NCBI GenBank assembly: GCA_018806985.1
Contig: JADANN010000424.1
Coordinates: forward strand, 62,001-126,000
Reading direction: 5' to 3'
DNA length: 64,000 bases
Origin: Angiostrongylus vasorum
Lineage: Eukaryota; Nematoda; Chromadorea; Rhabditida; Metastrongylidae
In this document: positions 12,510 to 25,400 of the stretch, one piece after another
How the letters are laid out: each line of letters opens with the position of its first letter
Numbering within the stretch: position 1 is the first letter of the stretch
The notes under the pieces: model-generated
What the model saw: only the letters and a program-made list of their open reading frames with translations
Told to the model about the DNA's origin: nothing
The model's database searches: none
Position numbers and translations under genes: made by a program

Positions 12510-12783
12510 ATCGATTTCGCCAACTCCAGTGCTCTCGCCGACATCGAAGATGAACAACATCTCTCAGGCTCGTGTACGCTGTATGACGGTTTCCGCTGTG
12601 GTTCTTTCATTTGCGCTGATGACATTTCGTTGCAGCATATCGTTAGCGGCAATATCACACTAAACCGCCCAGTTCCACTTGCCACTCCAAGAAAAAACCT
12701 GTGGTGAAAAAACATGGAGAGTGGCTTTCTTCCCTGAATGCAAAGGCAGTGAGAAAGCCATAACGGCCATCAAACAAATTTGA
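12510..12783 (+). pseudogene. Coding relic with a one-base frameshift in an A6 run
   Basis: First part: DFANSSALADIEDEQHLSG, SCTLYDGFRCGSFICADD and NITLNRPVPLATPR. At the run of six A (12692-12697) the frame breaks. With one A fewer it continues TCGEKTWRVAFFPECKGSEK to TGA at 12781. Both halves look strongly coding and cysteine-bearing. Either a true pseudogene or an assembly error in a homopolymer. A further protein-like stretch (HKPLPVVASFYQLRYL, 11854-11964) lies upstream on the same strand beyond a SINE-A copy and may belong to it. Family not recognised. Confidence 0.45.
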
Positions 12784-12936
12784 AACGACCGAACGAGAGG
12801 GGTTCCATGACGGTAACAACCGTTGGTAGGTCCGTGGCAGATGGGATGTTGCTGTGCGTACGTGGGCATATTTGAAGCTAGTACTCAGCGATAGGTTAAG
12901 GTTTGCCACGGAATTTGTACTACTTCAATTCCTAAT

Positions 12937-13080
12937 ACAACCACAATGATGCTGAGATATTTGCAAAACTCAATACCCCAGGTGTCTGCGGTGAGGAACG
13001 AACGCGCTGTTGCCCTTTCCGGGGGCTAACGCGCTCACCACCACACCATACGGGTCCTTCATTTCGCCTGCCTCTCAGAT
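12937..13080 (-). repeat. SINE-C copy
   Basis: Second tRNA-headed repeat. Read on the minus strand the head is CCGTATGGTGTGGTGGTGAG (box A-like), then GCGCGTTCGTTCC (box B-like), then a body ending in TGTGGTTGTATT. Confidence 0.7.
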
Positions 13081-13458
13081 GTCAATAAAAAATCAATTCC
13101 TAATGTTTCGATGATCTGACGATTAACTATTCGCCAGTAATCACGCATGAGAAACAACATTGCAATTCACAAAAATATCCACTTAGTTTTTTTATTTGAC
13201 TATCCTAATAGACTGTAGAAGCTAACGCTATCTAAAAATCACCAACGTCAAAGTGAGCATGTACTTTCACCATCTCGTGCAGACAAACTCTGTGCACTAC
13301 GAACAGTCCGTTCAGTAGACAATTTTCAGTTCGATGGACAGAAACCTGAAAATTTGGGAGTTAAATATATCAGGAGTGGAAGATGACCAATAGGCATCGG
13401 CGAAAAAATGAATCAGTAAAGAAGATCCAATGAAGAATTTTTTTAAAGTGCTTGTTGA

Positions 13459-13764
13459 AGGATACTTTTGTTTGGAAACCTGAAATGTAGTCTGGACTGT
13501 AAATTTCATCGTCACAACATAATCTGCGCTCATTTATTACAGAAAGCAAATATAAAGGAGAGCTTCTTTGCTACCTTTTCAATCGAAATACAGTACGAAA
13601 TACAGCAGTCCTCATGGGACAACATCTGGCTTTCAGATGAATTTCAGGAAATCGAGAAAAATCAGAGTGATAGTGCCACTAGAATAGGCCAGCAGAATGC
13701 CTTTATTAGTCGAATAGAAATCTTCGACAACACAGACGGAAAGGAAGTTGATTGGAGGATGTAG
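13459..13764 (+). CDS. SWIM-like zinc-finger protein fragment
   Basis: About 101 codons to TAG: GNLKCSLDCKFHRHNIICAH then LLQKANIKESFFATF, WDNIWLSDEFQEIEK and FISRIEIFDN. C-x3-C followed by C-A-H fits the SWIM zinc-finger pattern found at the C-terminus of MULE-type transposases and of many nematode proteins derived from them. Probably the end of a domesticated or decayed element; upstream exons were not seen. Confidence 0.45.
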   Translation, partial: RILLFGNLKCSLDCKFHRHNIICAHLLQKANIKESFFATFSIEIQYEIQQSSWDNIWLSDEFQEIEKNQSDSATRIGQQNAFISRIEIFDNTDGKEVDWRM

Positions 13765-13977
13765 TTACTGTAAGAGAAAAGAATGGACAAGTAAAAGGAG
13801 TGGTACCATTCCTAACCCATTGATGACAAGGTCACACATATCTGGCTTTAATATAATGTTGTTGCATTATTGTGCTTACTAATGAAGAATGAAATAATTA
13901 AGCGCTCAACGTTGATTAATCCCCTGCCACGCATCCAACTTCACAAAGCATCGCAGAGTGACTGAGTGTATGTCTGG

Positions 13978-14160
13978 CTCATACCGGTACTAGCAGTGAG
14001 CCAGCGATGTACGAAGTCAGTGCTGTTATTCTCCCAGATAAGTCGAGTTCCAGTCCACCGACCCCGAAGGAATGGAAGGCTTGGTGAGCCCGCAGCACAG
14101 AATCGAACCAACGACAACGTGTGTTTTGCAGGACAACTCTAACCACTGCTTTATGCGCAC
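13978..14160 (-). repeat. SINE-A, head half
   Basis: Contains the antisense of the body and head (CCCAGATAAGTC, GGAATGGAAGGCTTGGTGAG, AACTCTAACCACTGC). Tail missing. Confidence 0.65.
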
Positions 14161-14221
14161 CACTTATTGTTAATACTATCATCTCTACCATTATTATTGT
14201 TATTGTTAACGTTTTCAAGGA

Positions 14222-14438
14222 GGGTTCATTACGTTTTCAAATCATTGCCACATCAATAAATTACTATCGGCAAGTAGTAGAAATGAGAACCTGTGGGGTG
14301 TTGACGAAGGATTATCAAAGCAGACCAGGTGTTCTCCGTTTCCACCTAGAAGTCCACATGAAAGTTTTCGTACATCGGGAAGTGCTGCGGACCTGGTGGA
14401 AATCTATTCCTGGCGGCTATTTGTGGTGCCGAGTTGAG
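14222..14438 (+). CDS. Candidate exon, unknown protein
   Basis: Open frame with LLSASSRNENLWGVDEGLSK, then TRCSPFPPRSPHESF and SAADLVEIYSWRLF, ending near TTT/GTGGTG or TGA at 14436. Serine/proline-rich, like a cytoplasmic tail. A second, less convincing frame is open over the same bases. Confidence 0.3.
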
Positions 14439-16330
14439 AGAATGGTTGGCCTGGCGTGTCTTTCTTAGAGATCCAGAGAAAGGTCCTTAGAAACGAAACA
14501 CAAATACAGTACGTTCTCCCGTATTTCCTTGCGAAGATGGGTCAAGCATCACATATCAGGAGTTCATATTATATTTTTAAGCATTTATTTTTTCCCTAAG
14601 AGGTTTTTAAATTTTTTTCAGAGGACTTATTTCACAGCTTTACACACTCAGCATTCACTGGTAATTGAAAAAAATAAAGTATTGAAGTAGATGAAGGAGA
14701 AAGCAGTTGAAAAATACGCACATCGACAAAAAAGGACCAGATACCTGTAGATATTCAATGCCCAAATTTTACAAACGAAGGTAAACTCATAGTACACAGT
14801 AAAGTTTTGGCAGTGAGTAGCTCATTGAGAAGATGGGCCAACATGGTGCTGAGCAGATCTCGACAAGCGCCAGTAACTCCAACCTCATTCTTCTAGTTGA
14901 TCACATGGATTGGGAGTTAGCTCAGTGGCAGGGTACAACTAAAAAATTTCCAGAGAGAAAAGAAGATAGGCAAAACCCGCGTAAAAAGAAGTTGGAACTG
15001 TGACACCACTGGAACTTGCCACAGACCAGACTGGAATAGGGCAAAAAGTGGACCACTTAACGAAAATTAGCTTCAATGAGCATAGATCGTAAGGTTTGCG
15101 TTGAATAACCTTTCTTAACACCGTTTCAGTGATCCTGTTCTCTTTGCTTACTCTTTATTTTCAATATTCATTCATTCTTAAACCTTATCACTTGGAATTA
15201 CTAAGGTAAGTACCACGCAGGACGGTGGACTCGCTGTCATCCACAAGCAGACCATTTTCCATGTGAGAAGGACGTCTTGGAGTTTAGAAATCTTCAAACA
15301 GATAACCATTCAATTTCATTTCCGACTTAACAAAATTCCATAGTAATCATCTTAAACATACAAAACCAATACTGAGTAGGGTTTCGATTATACAAATGAC
15401 GGTGCGAAGTGTTTATCAACACCGCACTTAAATCAAGCGCACATAAATAAATAAATAAAAATCCACCGAGAATCTAAAAAGAGAGTTCAAAAAAGAAACT
15501 CTCTCGTGATATAAATGGCAAGAAACATGATTGATAACGTGACGAGTGAGCAAAACTGAGGATAGCTCGCAATGTAACTCGTACGGACACCGAGCCGAGC
15601 CGACTCAGTGGGCGGTGCCGGCGTCGGCACGCACAGCCGAGTCACACCAATCACGACACGGACGTCTCCGACATTCAGATACAGTACAAACACACGAAAA
15701 AACATTGCACATAGCACAAACATATGGTCAAAAAGAAAAGATCATTATAGAGTAAAACTTTTCATGAGTTAAAAACAGTAATGTGTCACTGGCAAGACTT
15801 CTGTAGCTTGTCGCCAGGCAAAGAGCGGAGTTAAAGTCGTGAATGGACTAGACACGTAAACGAAATAAAGCAGGGGCAGTGACAGAGAACTTGCACATGA
15901 AGATTGACGACTAGAACAAAACTGGACAAGTATGATAAAGCCAGACAGAAAAAAGCGCTGAGTATTGCGTCAAGAAAGTAAAAGCTATCACGTAAAGGCA
16001 ATTAAGCTAAAAGGACACAGTGATGAATACAGCTATACAAACAACCAGAATAAAAACAAAAGAGAAAAAAGAACATTAGAATTTTTCGGACAGAAAGAAT
16101 CAAAGTGATGATGATTCGTGACCCACTTGAAGACCTAGACGATAGGATGAGGAAAGAGTAGGGTGTAGGACTACAAAGTTTAAGTCACATTTTCCCAGAT
16201 GAAAGATAGGGACAGTGAGCCAGTGTACGGTTAGGCAGTGTTCCGAAATTAGCCACGTGCTTGGCGAACAGTGCGAATGGACAACTGAACAACGAGCTGG
16301 CCAGCGTAGTTCGACAGTCTGATCCAATGG

Positions 16331-16476
16331 TCAGAGATGCAGGGACAGATTGTGTGCAGGTATCCAGGACGTCGACAAACTTTTCCACTGGTCGTAGTTA
16401 CTCTCCAGTTGAGTGCAGAGATGGGCTAGATTTGCGAACTCAGCAAAGTTGGCGAACGCTTCACGGGCGAACATGT
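16331..16476 (-). CDS. pde-6: PDE8 last exon and stop
   Basis: 47 codons and [20 protein letters not shown], then [15 protein letters not shown]. It corresponds to DMFDAWDAF...LDNNFKYWKGL at the end of the PDE8 catalytic domain. Acceptor TTACCAG, lead of two bases (needs phase 1 from exon 17). I saw no AATAAA on the minus strand in the next 400 bases. Confidence 0.85.
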
Positions 16477-19390
16477 CTGGTAAAAATCAAGGATTAGGCT
16501 AGCAAAAACGCCTCAGGCAAACAAAACTGGCGATTCCAATTCAAACACCAAAAATGTTTATTCTTCATATAAACAGTTATTCACATAAACGATGGAAGAT
16601 CCTGAAAGAAAACACCAGAGCAACTCAGCGGAACTGTATGTATAAACCTTTCAGTAGATTCTTAATATTTCGAACAACACTACAGTGAACCATATGTTAA
16701 CCCCTTGGCTTTTACTCGCAATCCTTTGTTCTCATCTCATGTTGCTTGAGCTCACACTTACTTGACTCTTGATACTTGAACGGGCCGTCTTTACTGGTTG
16801 TGCAGGCCCTGGCATAATTTCCATTTTTTGGAAAATTGCTGGTTAAAACATTGTGGTTCCCTGGAATCGAAAGGTCAGCCTGGCCAAAGTCTGCCCCAGG
16901 TTTTCACCATCACAGGCAGTCGCCTCCGTTATGGATGAGAGGGAGATTTGCCATCATGCGACTTTGATACCAGGACGGTGGTGGATCCTGACATTGGCTT
17001 ACTCTTAGCTAGGCTTCCTGATGGAAGCGCCGGACTCCTTCTCAGCCTGGGAGACCTTGCCGAGGGGCCGAATCCCCCCGCTGTACATTGCAGCCCGACA
17101 ACCAGGAACACCTCCGAGCCACAATGGGGCGGTAAAACCGTTGGCAGGTGAGCTTACACTAATTTAGGAAACTCTGATTTTAGATGTATGGGAATGGGTT
17201 TAATGCTCAGCCATTAAAAACTCATAATACCAACCAAGATTTCTTCTTTGCTCTTGAAAATATTTATCTCACCTTTTGCATAATAGTGGACGAGTTACAC
17301 AGGAATGTGGTCGTTTAGTCTTCTAATTTCCAGCAGGAAATCTGGTAAACCTCATATGAAATGTCATCATGCAGTAAATCTTGTGGAAGCGGAGTGGAAC
17401 ACGAAAAGAAATCTTATTACAGAAGCAAGAACGCAACAAGATGCTGGATTCTTTTTAGTGTTTTTGGTTCGATTTTTGTTTTCATATGCATCTAGTCGTC
17501 GCTCATCCAATCTTGCTTGACATTCTCTTCACTTAATCTTTTCTTTTATGCTCTTCTACCAGAACACCACATTCGGCTCAGACTCTCGGAGAACCACCGT
17601 TGTACCACAAAAGTACTAGCTGCCAAGGAAACATAAGTCCTCTCATAACTACGGAATCTGTGTAGAATGCACAAGTGCTCGTCCGCAGTCTTCATTCATC
17701 CTAATGCCGTCAATTTCCAGAGAATACCGCTGCGCACTATTCGTAAATGAAAAAAAAAACATAATAATTGTTCATCAAGTGGTGTTCAATAGGACGAGTA
17801 GATCAATCCAGCTTCTTTGGCAACAGATATATAAAATGTTAAGGTGTGAATGTAATTCGTGTCAAAGTGGATGTTCACTATCTGCCAAACTTTCCAGCTA
17901 CCTCTGTTCTTGAATTTCAAGAGTTATTTATTTATTCTTTCCGTAACCAAGTGCTCTCAGTTTAAGCTGTGAACGCTTCGTCCCCATAGAATAGTCTAAA
18001 TCATGTTCAGCTTACATCAACGTACCAATAAAACCGCACTGAGTGAGAGGAACATTGCAAGTCAAACGATCGAACACTTCCATCGTTATTGGAAGACCCT
18101 TCTCGCGTTCTTCCCGGGTCTGGAATCACTCAAATGAGTCCAAACCCCTCGACGAGGTCATGAGATCTTATGGAGTTTATTGAGACACTTCTTCAAAGAC
18201 TCTCTTCATGAAATCGTTATCGTTTGAACAAATAAACGAAATTTCTCTTCAAAGTTCCTTAGTTTATTGTTGGAATGCTTCATTTCAGTGAAGCTGCAGA
18301 TTCAGATTGGTTCAAAAAGATAAAATCCTAAGTTTTCAATAAAGCAGAGAGGAACCTGATCGAAGTACTCCTCGACGATTCGGTACGCCCATCTTTGACA
18401 GAGAGACCATTCCCTTGTGGGGTTCGAGATATCGGCACATTTCACTAACATGTTACAGATAGTCATAGAATTGCCTTCCCTCGCTTCATCGGGTACGTCG
18501 ACGATGTTCATCTGCAATGACATCACACTTGAGCTCCTTGAAAGAGCATTCAGAAATCTCCATTTTAATATTCAATCTATATTGCGCATTTTAATATCCA
18601 ATCTATATTGCGCATTTCTTCGGCTTGTTAATTGGAATTCAAGGCCAGAAGACATGGTGGAATGGCTCATCCTAATACAGATGAACCAACTGCTGCATTC
18701 TAGGCAGCCCCAATGGATAACATTATGAACGATTACAATGTATAACTTTTTATTTACTGCCTAATAATCGCGCGTTCGAATCTGCACTATCTGTCTCTGA
18801 GTCCTGCAAAAACCTCATCATCGTTGTGGTTGCAATTCACATAATTTTGGAATAATTTGACTGATTACTAAAACGATGGGCACGTGTAGAGCAGTGATCG
18901 GAGGCGCCCTGCAACATACACGTGGAATTGATCCTCGCGCCCATCGTCCACCATGCTTTCCATCCCTCCGGGATCAACAAATTGGTACCGGAGTTGTCTG
19001 GTAGGATAGCAGCACTGGCTCGATACATCGGTAGGGCACCGCGAGTCATTGTAAAGGCCAGATATGCATTCGAATGCATGGCGCATCTCTCAGGGGATTG
19101 ATTAACGCAGAGCTTTATCCTTTTATCCCTTATTTACTAAAAACGACACTTTTCCGCACAATTACTGTACGCACCAATGATCTTCAAATCTTCTTGAAAT
19201 CTTTGCTCGAAATCTATACCTCCAAAAGATTGGAAATAAATGCCTGAAATATGAAATAACTAAACTATTCTTGTATAAAAATATGTCCAGGTTCCCAGAA
19301 AGACGAAATCGCCGAAACGTCAGCCATCGACCAACAACATTAACAACAAAGACAACGACAACGACAACGACAACGATAACGATAACGACT

Positions 19391-19452
<62 letters not shown>

Positions 19453-19463
19453 AACGACACAAA

Positions 19464-19496
<33 letters not shown>

Positions 19497-22400
19497 CGGA
19501 AACTTATACCAACCTCGCATCAGCTCACAAGATCAGTTCACACGAAGGTGTAAATAAATATTTCAAACATTTGTTCCCAATCTTTTGGGGGGTATAGATT
19601 TCGAGCAAAGGTAAGATTTGAAGATCAGCGGCAGATACAATAAGTGTGCGGAAAGGTGTAGTCGTTTTGGTAATCAATTGAATTATTCCAAAATTATGTG
19701 AAATACAACCACAATGATGTTGAGGTTTCGCAGGACTCAGATCCCAGTTCAGATTAGAACCCGCGATTACTAGGCAGGAAACAAAAAAGTTATACATTAT
19801 GATTTTCAATATAGCCTCAGCTTAACTGGGTGTAGTACTGATTTGTGGTCCCAGATCGTTCCCGCTGACAACTGATTACTGATGGCACCATTAGGGGTAA
19901 AAAAGACTGACTGAAAGGAATGCAAAAAAGAAGGCCTACGAACGATTATTTAGTGGATTTGTTAGAAAACATCTCAACTTCAAGAATACAGTTATTAGAC
20001 AATGGAACAGTTGCTAACGAAAGGACTTTTTCACCTTGTTGAATCTTACAAGATACTCGAAATGCCGACTGATGTCTGTTGCTAGTACCATCTCGACGAT
20101 GGAGTGCCGCATAGAAGTGAACTCCTCTCGAGACAGACTACCGAAGATGTTCACCTAAAATACAGAAACCGCTTCTTAATCGCGAATGAGACTCAGTAAG
20201 CACCGTTTCTATTTGCAAACAGGTCTTAAAATTAGCTCAATAAAGTTCTCTCAATATGTGAAATACTGTTCTGAGTAAAAAATTGTGGTCATTCATAACG
20301 TACACCCATCCCAATACAATCAAACAATCCGAGACAAAAATTTCTGCATGGTTGCCATTGCAGTAAAACAACCGCTGTCGAGAAAAGGATCCAAAGCCTT
20401 CAGAACCACGCACTAAGAATTACCCATCGACTCCAAGTCTGTCACAGTGATAGTTTTGAACCAGCTGGGCATTTCTTGAATTCTATGAAACTAAGTCCTC
20501 TCGATGGTTTACCACCACATCGTGGCTGGAAGGCGTTCTTGGGTGTCGGGCTGCGATGCACAACGGATGATTCATTCTCCAGCAAGGCCTCCCAAGCTGA
20601 GGAGACCGGCGTTTCCATCGGGAAGCCCAGGTAATAGTAAACCATTACCAGAATCCAACACCGTGCTGGTATCAAACTACTCGCATGGTGGCAAATCTCC
20701 GTCTGATCTACAAGGACGGCGACTAGCTGTGGTGGTGACGACGTGGGGCAGACTTTGGTCGGGCTAACCTCGAGACTCCAGGAAACTACAGTGACTAAAC
20801 CAGCAAAACTTCGAAAAATACAAATTATGCTAGGCCCGCACAACCAGTGAGGACAGATCATCCAAGTGTACAAGTATGAAACTAAGTACGTTGCTACTCT
20901 GTTGCAATGTAAGCTGGAACGCCAATGCCACGTGATGATTCTCCAGAACAGAATGATCGTTGTAGAGTACGGCCAGTGACTGTCGCGTGTTGATAAGAAA
21001 CGCGTTACCCCCGACCTGCAATCAAAACAACTTATAGTGGTGCTTGTGAGACAACTTAAGTCAGTTGTTACGAAAAAAACCACCTGGATGATCGAGATCG
21101 TGGACGGTGGCAGCAATAAGTGCGGCAATGGCATGATTCTCCGAGACATGCGCAGCGACTGAAGGTGAGTCGAGAAAGTACGACGTTGCCTGCAGAAAAT
21201 TACTCTAATCCTTCTACTTCTGGGGATAGTTCATCGAAATAACTCAAGTCAGATAAGCACACGTGTTCCTGGCTATAGAAGATTTACTCATCTGTTCATT
21301 TAGCATTACAAAAAAAAACTTCTAAAGGTAGTACCTGAAGAACATCGGCCGCATGAGTGGCGTTGTGGTAAGCGTTTCCGGCGTGGTAATGGGCTTCGAT
21401 AGTGCACAGCCATCGCTCCAAGATATCCTCGTTGCACCCCAGCAAATCAGCTACCTTCCACCGTTCGAAAATCTAAAACGAACAGTTTTTGTCACAGTCA
21501 TACGTTCCCTTGGCTTGCTCTGTTGTTACTGTTTGAACTACCAGGTTTCACTGCCCGAAACCCATTTTACCATATTCTCAACTATGAATAAGAGTACACA
21601 GTAGTTAACAGCCAGTGAAGTAATTTTTTCGAAAGTTTTTTAAAAGCGATGACCCCACCTTCAGACCGATCTGACTGAGGACATGGTGCTCGGTGACCTT
21701 CTCTAACAACAGCACGTCAAAGGACCAATCACTGTCGTTCTCCAGCGCATTCTTCACGTCCGCCGATACCCGTCGACGTTCGCCATGTGCTACTGAAAGC
21801 ATTTCAACCCTCCTTAACTGTATTACCTTCACTACACAACAGCTAAGATGAAGGCCAATTATGTACAAACGTAGTCATTATGAAATAAAAACTGTTAAGC
21901 AGATAATCTTCGTTAGGTCGCGTCAATAAGGGGAAAAACAAGAGTTTAATAAAAAAAATGAAAGGATAAAGCTCTCGGCTTTGGTCAATTCCTTAGAGAT
22001 GGGTTAAGAATTAGACTTCATCAACTATCGTTAGAGGTGACTGAATCCATATCTGGACTATACAATGGTTCGAAGTGGCCCACCAATGTAGAGTCAGTAT
22101 TGCCATCCACCCAGACAAATCTGGTACCAATCTGTAATTTGCCGACCCTGGAGGGACGGAAAGCTAGGTGAGCCTCGCGCCATCCAACCCATGCGTATCT
22201 GTTAATTCTCCGTCAATTTTATGGTTAGTGTAGTTAAACGGTAGTTAAACGAGATGGCGTGGGAGGCAGTCCATCAGCAGAAAGCAAGGTGCTGGTTCGA
22301 ATTCCCTCACTTCCCCCCAAAGCTCTCCCAGAATCCATGTGTGAACGCTTAATCCCGGCAACTTCCAAGACTGGAAGGAGAATCGACTCGCCAAACAATC

Positions 22401-25400
22401 CGCAACATTCATAAAGATGAAATCCTCAAGCTGCAGCCCAAATAACACATGAATGCGAGGAAAACGCATCGAATACTAGAACTGCTACGATAAGCATGGT
22501 AGATGTGTTAACCGGTAACGTAAATAAAAAAATTAAACATTCCATCACAAAACGAAGGCAAACCACTAGCAGCTTTAATCTCACCAATCATCGAGTAAAT
22601 CGAATGAGCATTGAGCTTCTTTGAACTTGTTCATTCACTTCTTCAAACGTTACATTCGCTCGTCTTCTCCCGACCTATGAGCTGTTCAGTTGCCTCCGTT
22701 TACTCAGTCGAGGGACAAGAACAGGGTCATCATTTGGCATGTGGTTCTACTTTTTTTTTGCGACAGGAAAACCACGAGTAATTCTAGTGGTACCGACGCA
22801 GCAGAGATGCGCTCTTAACTGAGTCGCCGCATGGTCGAACTCCTCCTCAACTAAGGTAACCTTCTTAAGGAAGTGAACCCCGTTGTGCATCGTATCCGGC
22901 TCTGAGGAAGATGAAGTGAAAGATTAGCTGCTAAAAACCAAAACGCGTCTTAATCAACTTCGTGTCAGTTCATCAAAACAGTTCGCAAGTAGAAAAAAAA
23001 TCGTTTGATATAGTCGCATTAAAAATTTTTTCTTTGGAAGTTATTTTCATAAGATCCACAAAACAACAGCTCCTGAACATCAGTTACTACCGCAGTATAG
23101 AAGTACCTTATCTATACGGAGAAAATTGGGGCGCGCATGGCGCGGTGGACGCGCCCTGCGACACACACGTGGGAACGATCCACGCGCCCGTGGCTCACCA
23201 AGCCTTCCATCCCTCCGGGATCGGCAAAATATCTTCACCAAGATCATGTATGGGCGCGTGTAGCACAGTGGTTAAAGGCGCCCTGCAATGTACATATGGA
23301 TTCGATCCCGCGCCCAGGCTCACCAAGCCTTCCATACCAGATCTGTCCGGGGGAATAGCAAGCAGCACTGGCTCGACACATCGGTATGCCACCACGAGTC
23401 ATTGTAAAGGCCAGATATGCATTCAGTCACCTCCAACGACGCTTAATAAACTCGAATGAATGGCGCATCTTTCAGGGATTGATCAACGCCGACAGCTTTT
23501 GACATTTATGCCGGAAAATAAACAAGTACTTGTGAATACTCAATAATCCAGCAAAAGGTATCAAAAGAAAACAATTATTCCAATAACCTCGTTCTACGCA
23601 TATTGCTATGAAACATTCCTAAACGATGACCACACATCACGGTACCTTTCTTGTCACGAAAAGCGTCGACGACGCTTCTCCTCCGATGTCGCGTCGGATG
23701 ATACAGTCGGATGAGACCGTCGTAGTACTGCGTCGCGATTCTGTCGCTGTTGCGAAAGCGAGTAATCGACGGCGCATACAGTTCATGTGACGACAGAACC
23801 TGTATTCGTAGTTGAATTCATCAGTTGAAGCTTTCTGTGATGAAAAAATTCGTCGAATTAAATAATTAACAAGAAGGGATATGGAAATTCAATGTATTGT
23901 TGAAGAGGAACCGGTTTGGGGTAAAATGAGGTCTTCTTACAGTAATGGCGAGCTAGTTTTTCACCTGGTTACCATCGGCGTTAAATTCGACTTCTCCTTA
24001 TTGTATCAATACTTTCAACCTCTTCACCAGGAAATGAATCAGTACTCGAGCGCAACAAACTGGTCTACGGCTTTTTTCAGAGATTTTCATCGGTTTGCGA
24101 AGCAAGAACGTTTTCTAATCAATACCACAAAAGACATGACAAAGTGAAAAATCCTTTTCTTTAGTTCTTTTGTCCATCCGAAAAACTTGAAAAATCCTTT
24201 TCTTTAGTTCTTTTGTCCATCCGAAAACTATCTCCATGAAAATCGACTTAAATTTGGATCACCTTGACTGCATCCTTCACAAGTTGTGCAGTTTCGCCTT
24301 CTACCTGTCCAGCCGCATCCCGTAATAACGAAAGAACCTGAAGTGAATCATCATTAACTATCATAAAAACGAAAAGTATTAGATTATTTCGTAGTAAGAC
24401 CACACTTGGAACAAAAGTAATTCTTACTTTTTCTCATTACTTTAACTTTAAATTTACTTTTTGTAGAGAATTTCTCTATCAAATAGAGAATTCTCTATCA
24501 CCTTAGAAAATTCCGCTGATGGACGATCATCCAGAAAAGGAGAGTAAGAAGATCACGACCGTTCGAGCATGTAGATGTAGATAACTTCAGACCACTAACA
24601 ACGAAAAATGATGAAGGAACAGCACGCTCAAAGGGGAATCTCGTTAACCGACGACAGTAAGTGAAGAACATACATACGGACGCAAAAGCACCAGTAATAT
24701 TCCACTGGAAAACTGCTGCCCCTGAGCCAACTCCTTTGGTGGTGGGCTACTATACAGAATTTCTCTATCAAACAGAGAATTCTCTATCTACCTTACAAAT
24801 ATCCGCTGATGGACGACCTTCCAGAAAGGAGAACTTTAAAATAAAAAATGAACCCACGTCTACGAAGTATTCGCTTTGTTGTCAAGATGAGAAACGAATA
24901 ATCATTCACTGTCCACTATCAGCCAACTAGAAATCACAAAAGAAAAAGCTGAGTCAGTTCGACGATGGCCTCTGGAATGCAGGCATCAATTTTGAAATGT
25001 CTAACAGAAACGAGAACTATTCTGCGTTCTCCATCAAAATTCTCTTTTATTTTCAGCTCGTCGATGGATCAACAATGACCGAAGAACATATAGTGGGAGC
25101 GAACTGTTTCTTCTCAAACATCATGCTAAAGTTCGGACAGTAAATTAAATCGATTTACTGGATCTCAAAGGTACTTCCCAGCACAGAGAATCAGCGATGG
25201 ATAGTTGTTCACCAACGAAGAATCATTGGCAGTTTCGGAATGCAGGAATTTTCCAGAGAATAACTGACTGCTAATAGCCAAATAGGGCGCGCGTGGTGCA
25301 GTGCTCTGAGGCGCCCTGCAATAAACATGGGAGCGATCTCCCGTGGCGCAGGCTTACTAAGCCTTTAACCCCCTTCGGGGTTGGCAAATTGGTACCAGAC

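Noticed and set aside
19271..19597. Poly-threonine protein
   Set aside because: Translation of an ACGACA/ACA microsatellite.
20442..21149. A 235-codon minus-strand open frame
   Set aside because: It is a chance fusion of antisense-frame bases of two PDE8 exons with an R2 repeat. The real coding frame is a different one, interrupted by introns.
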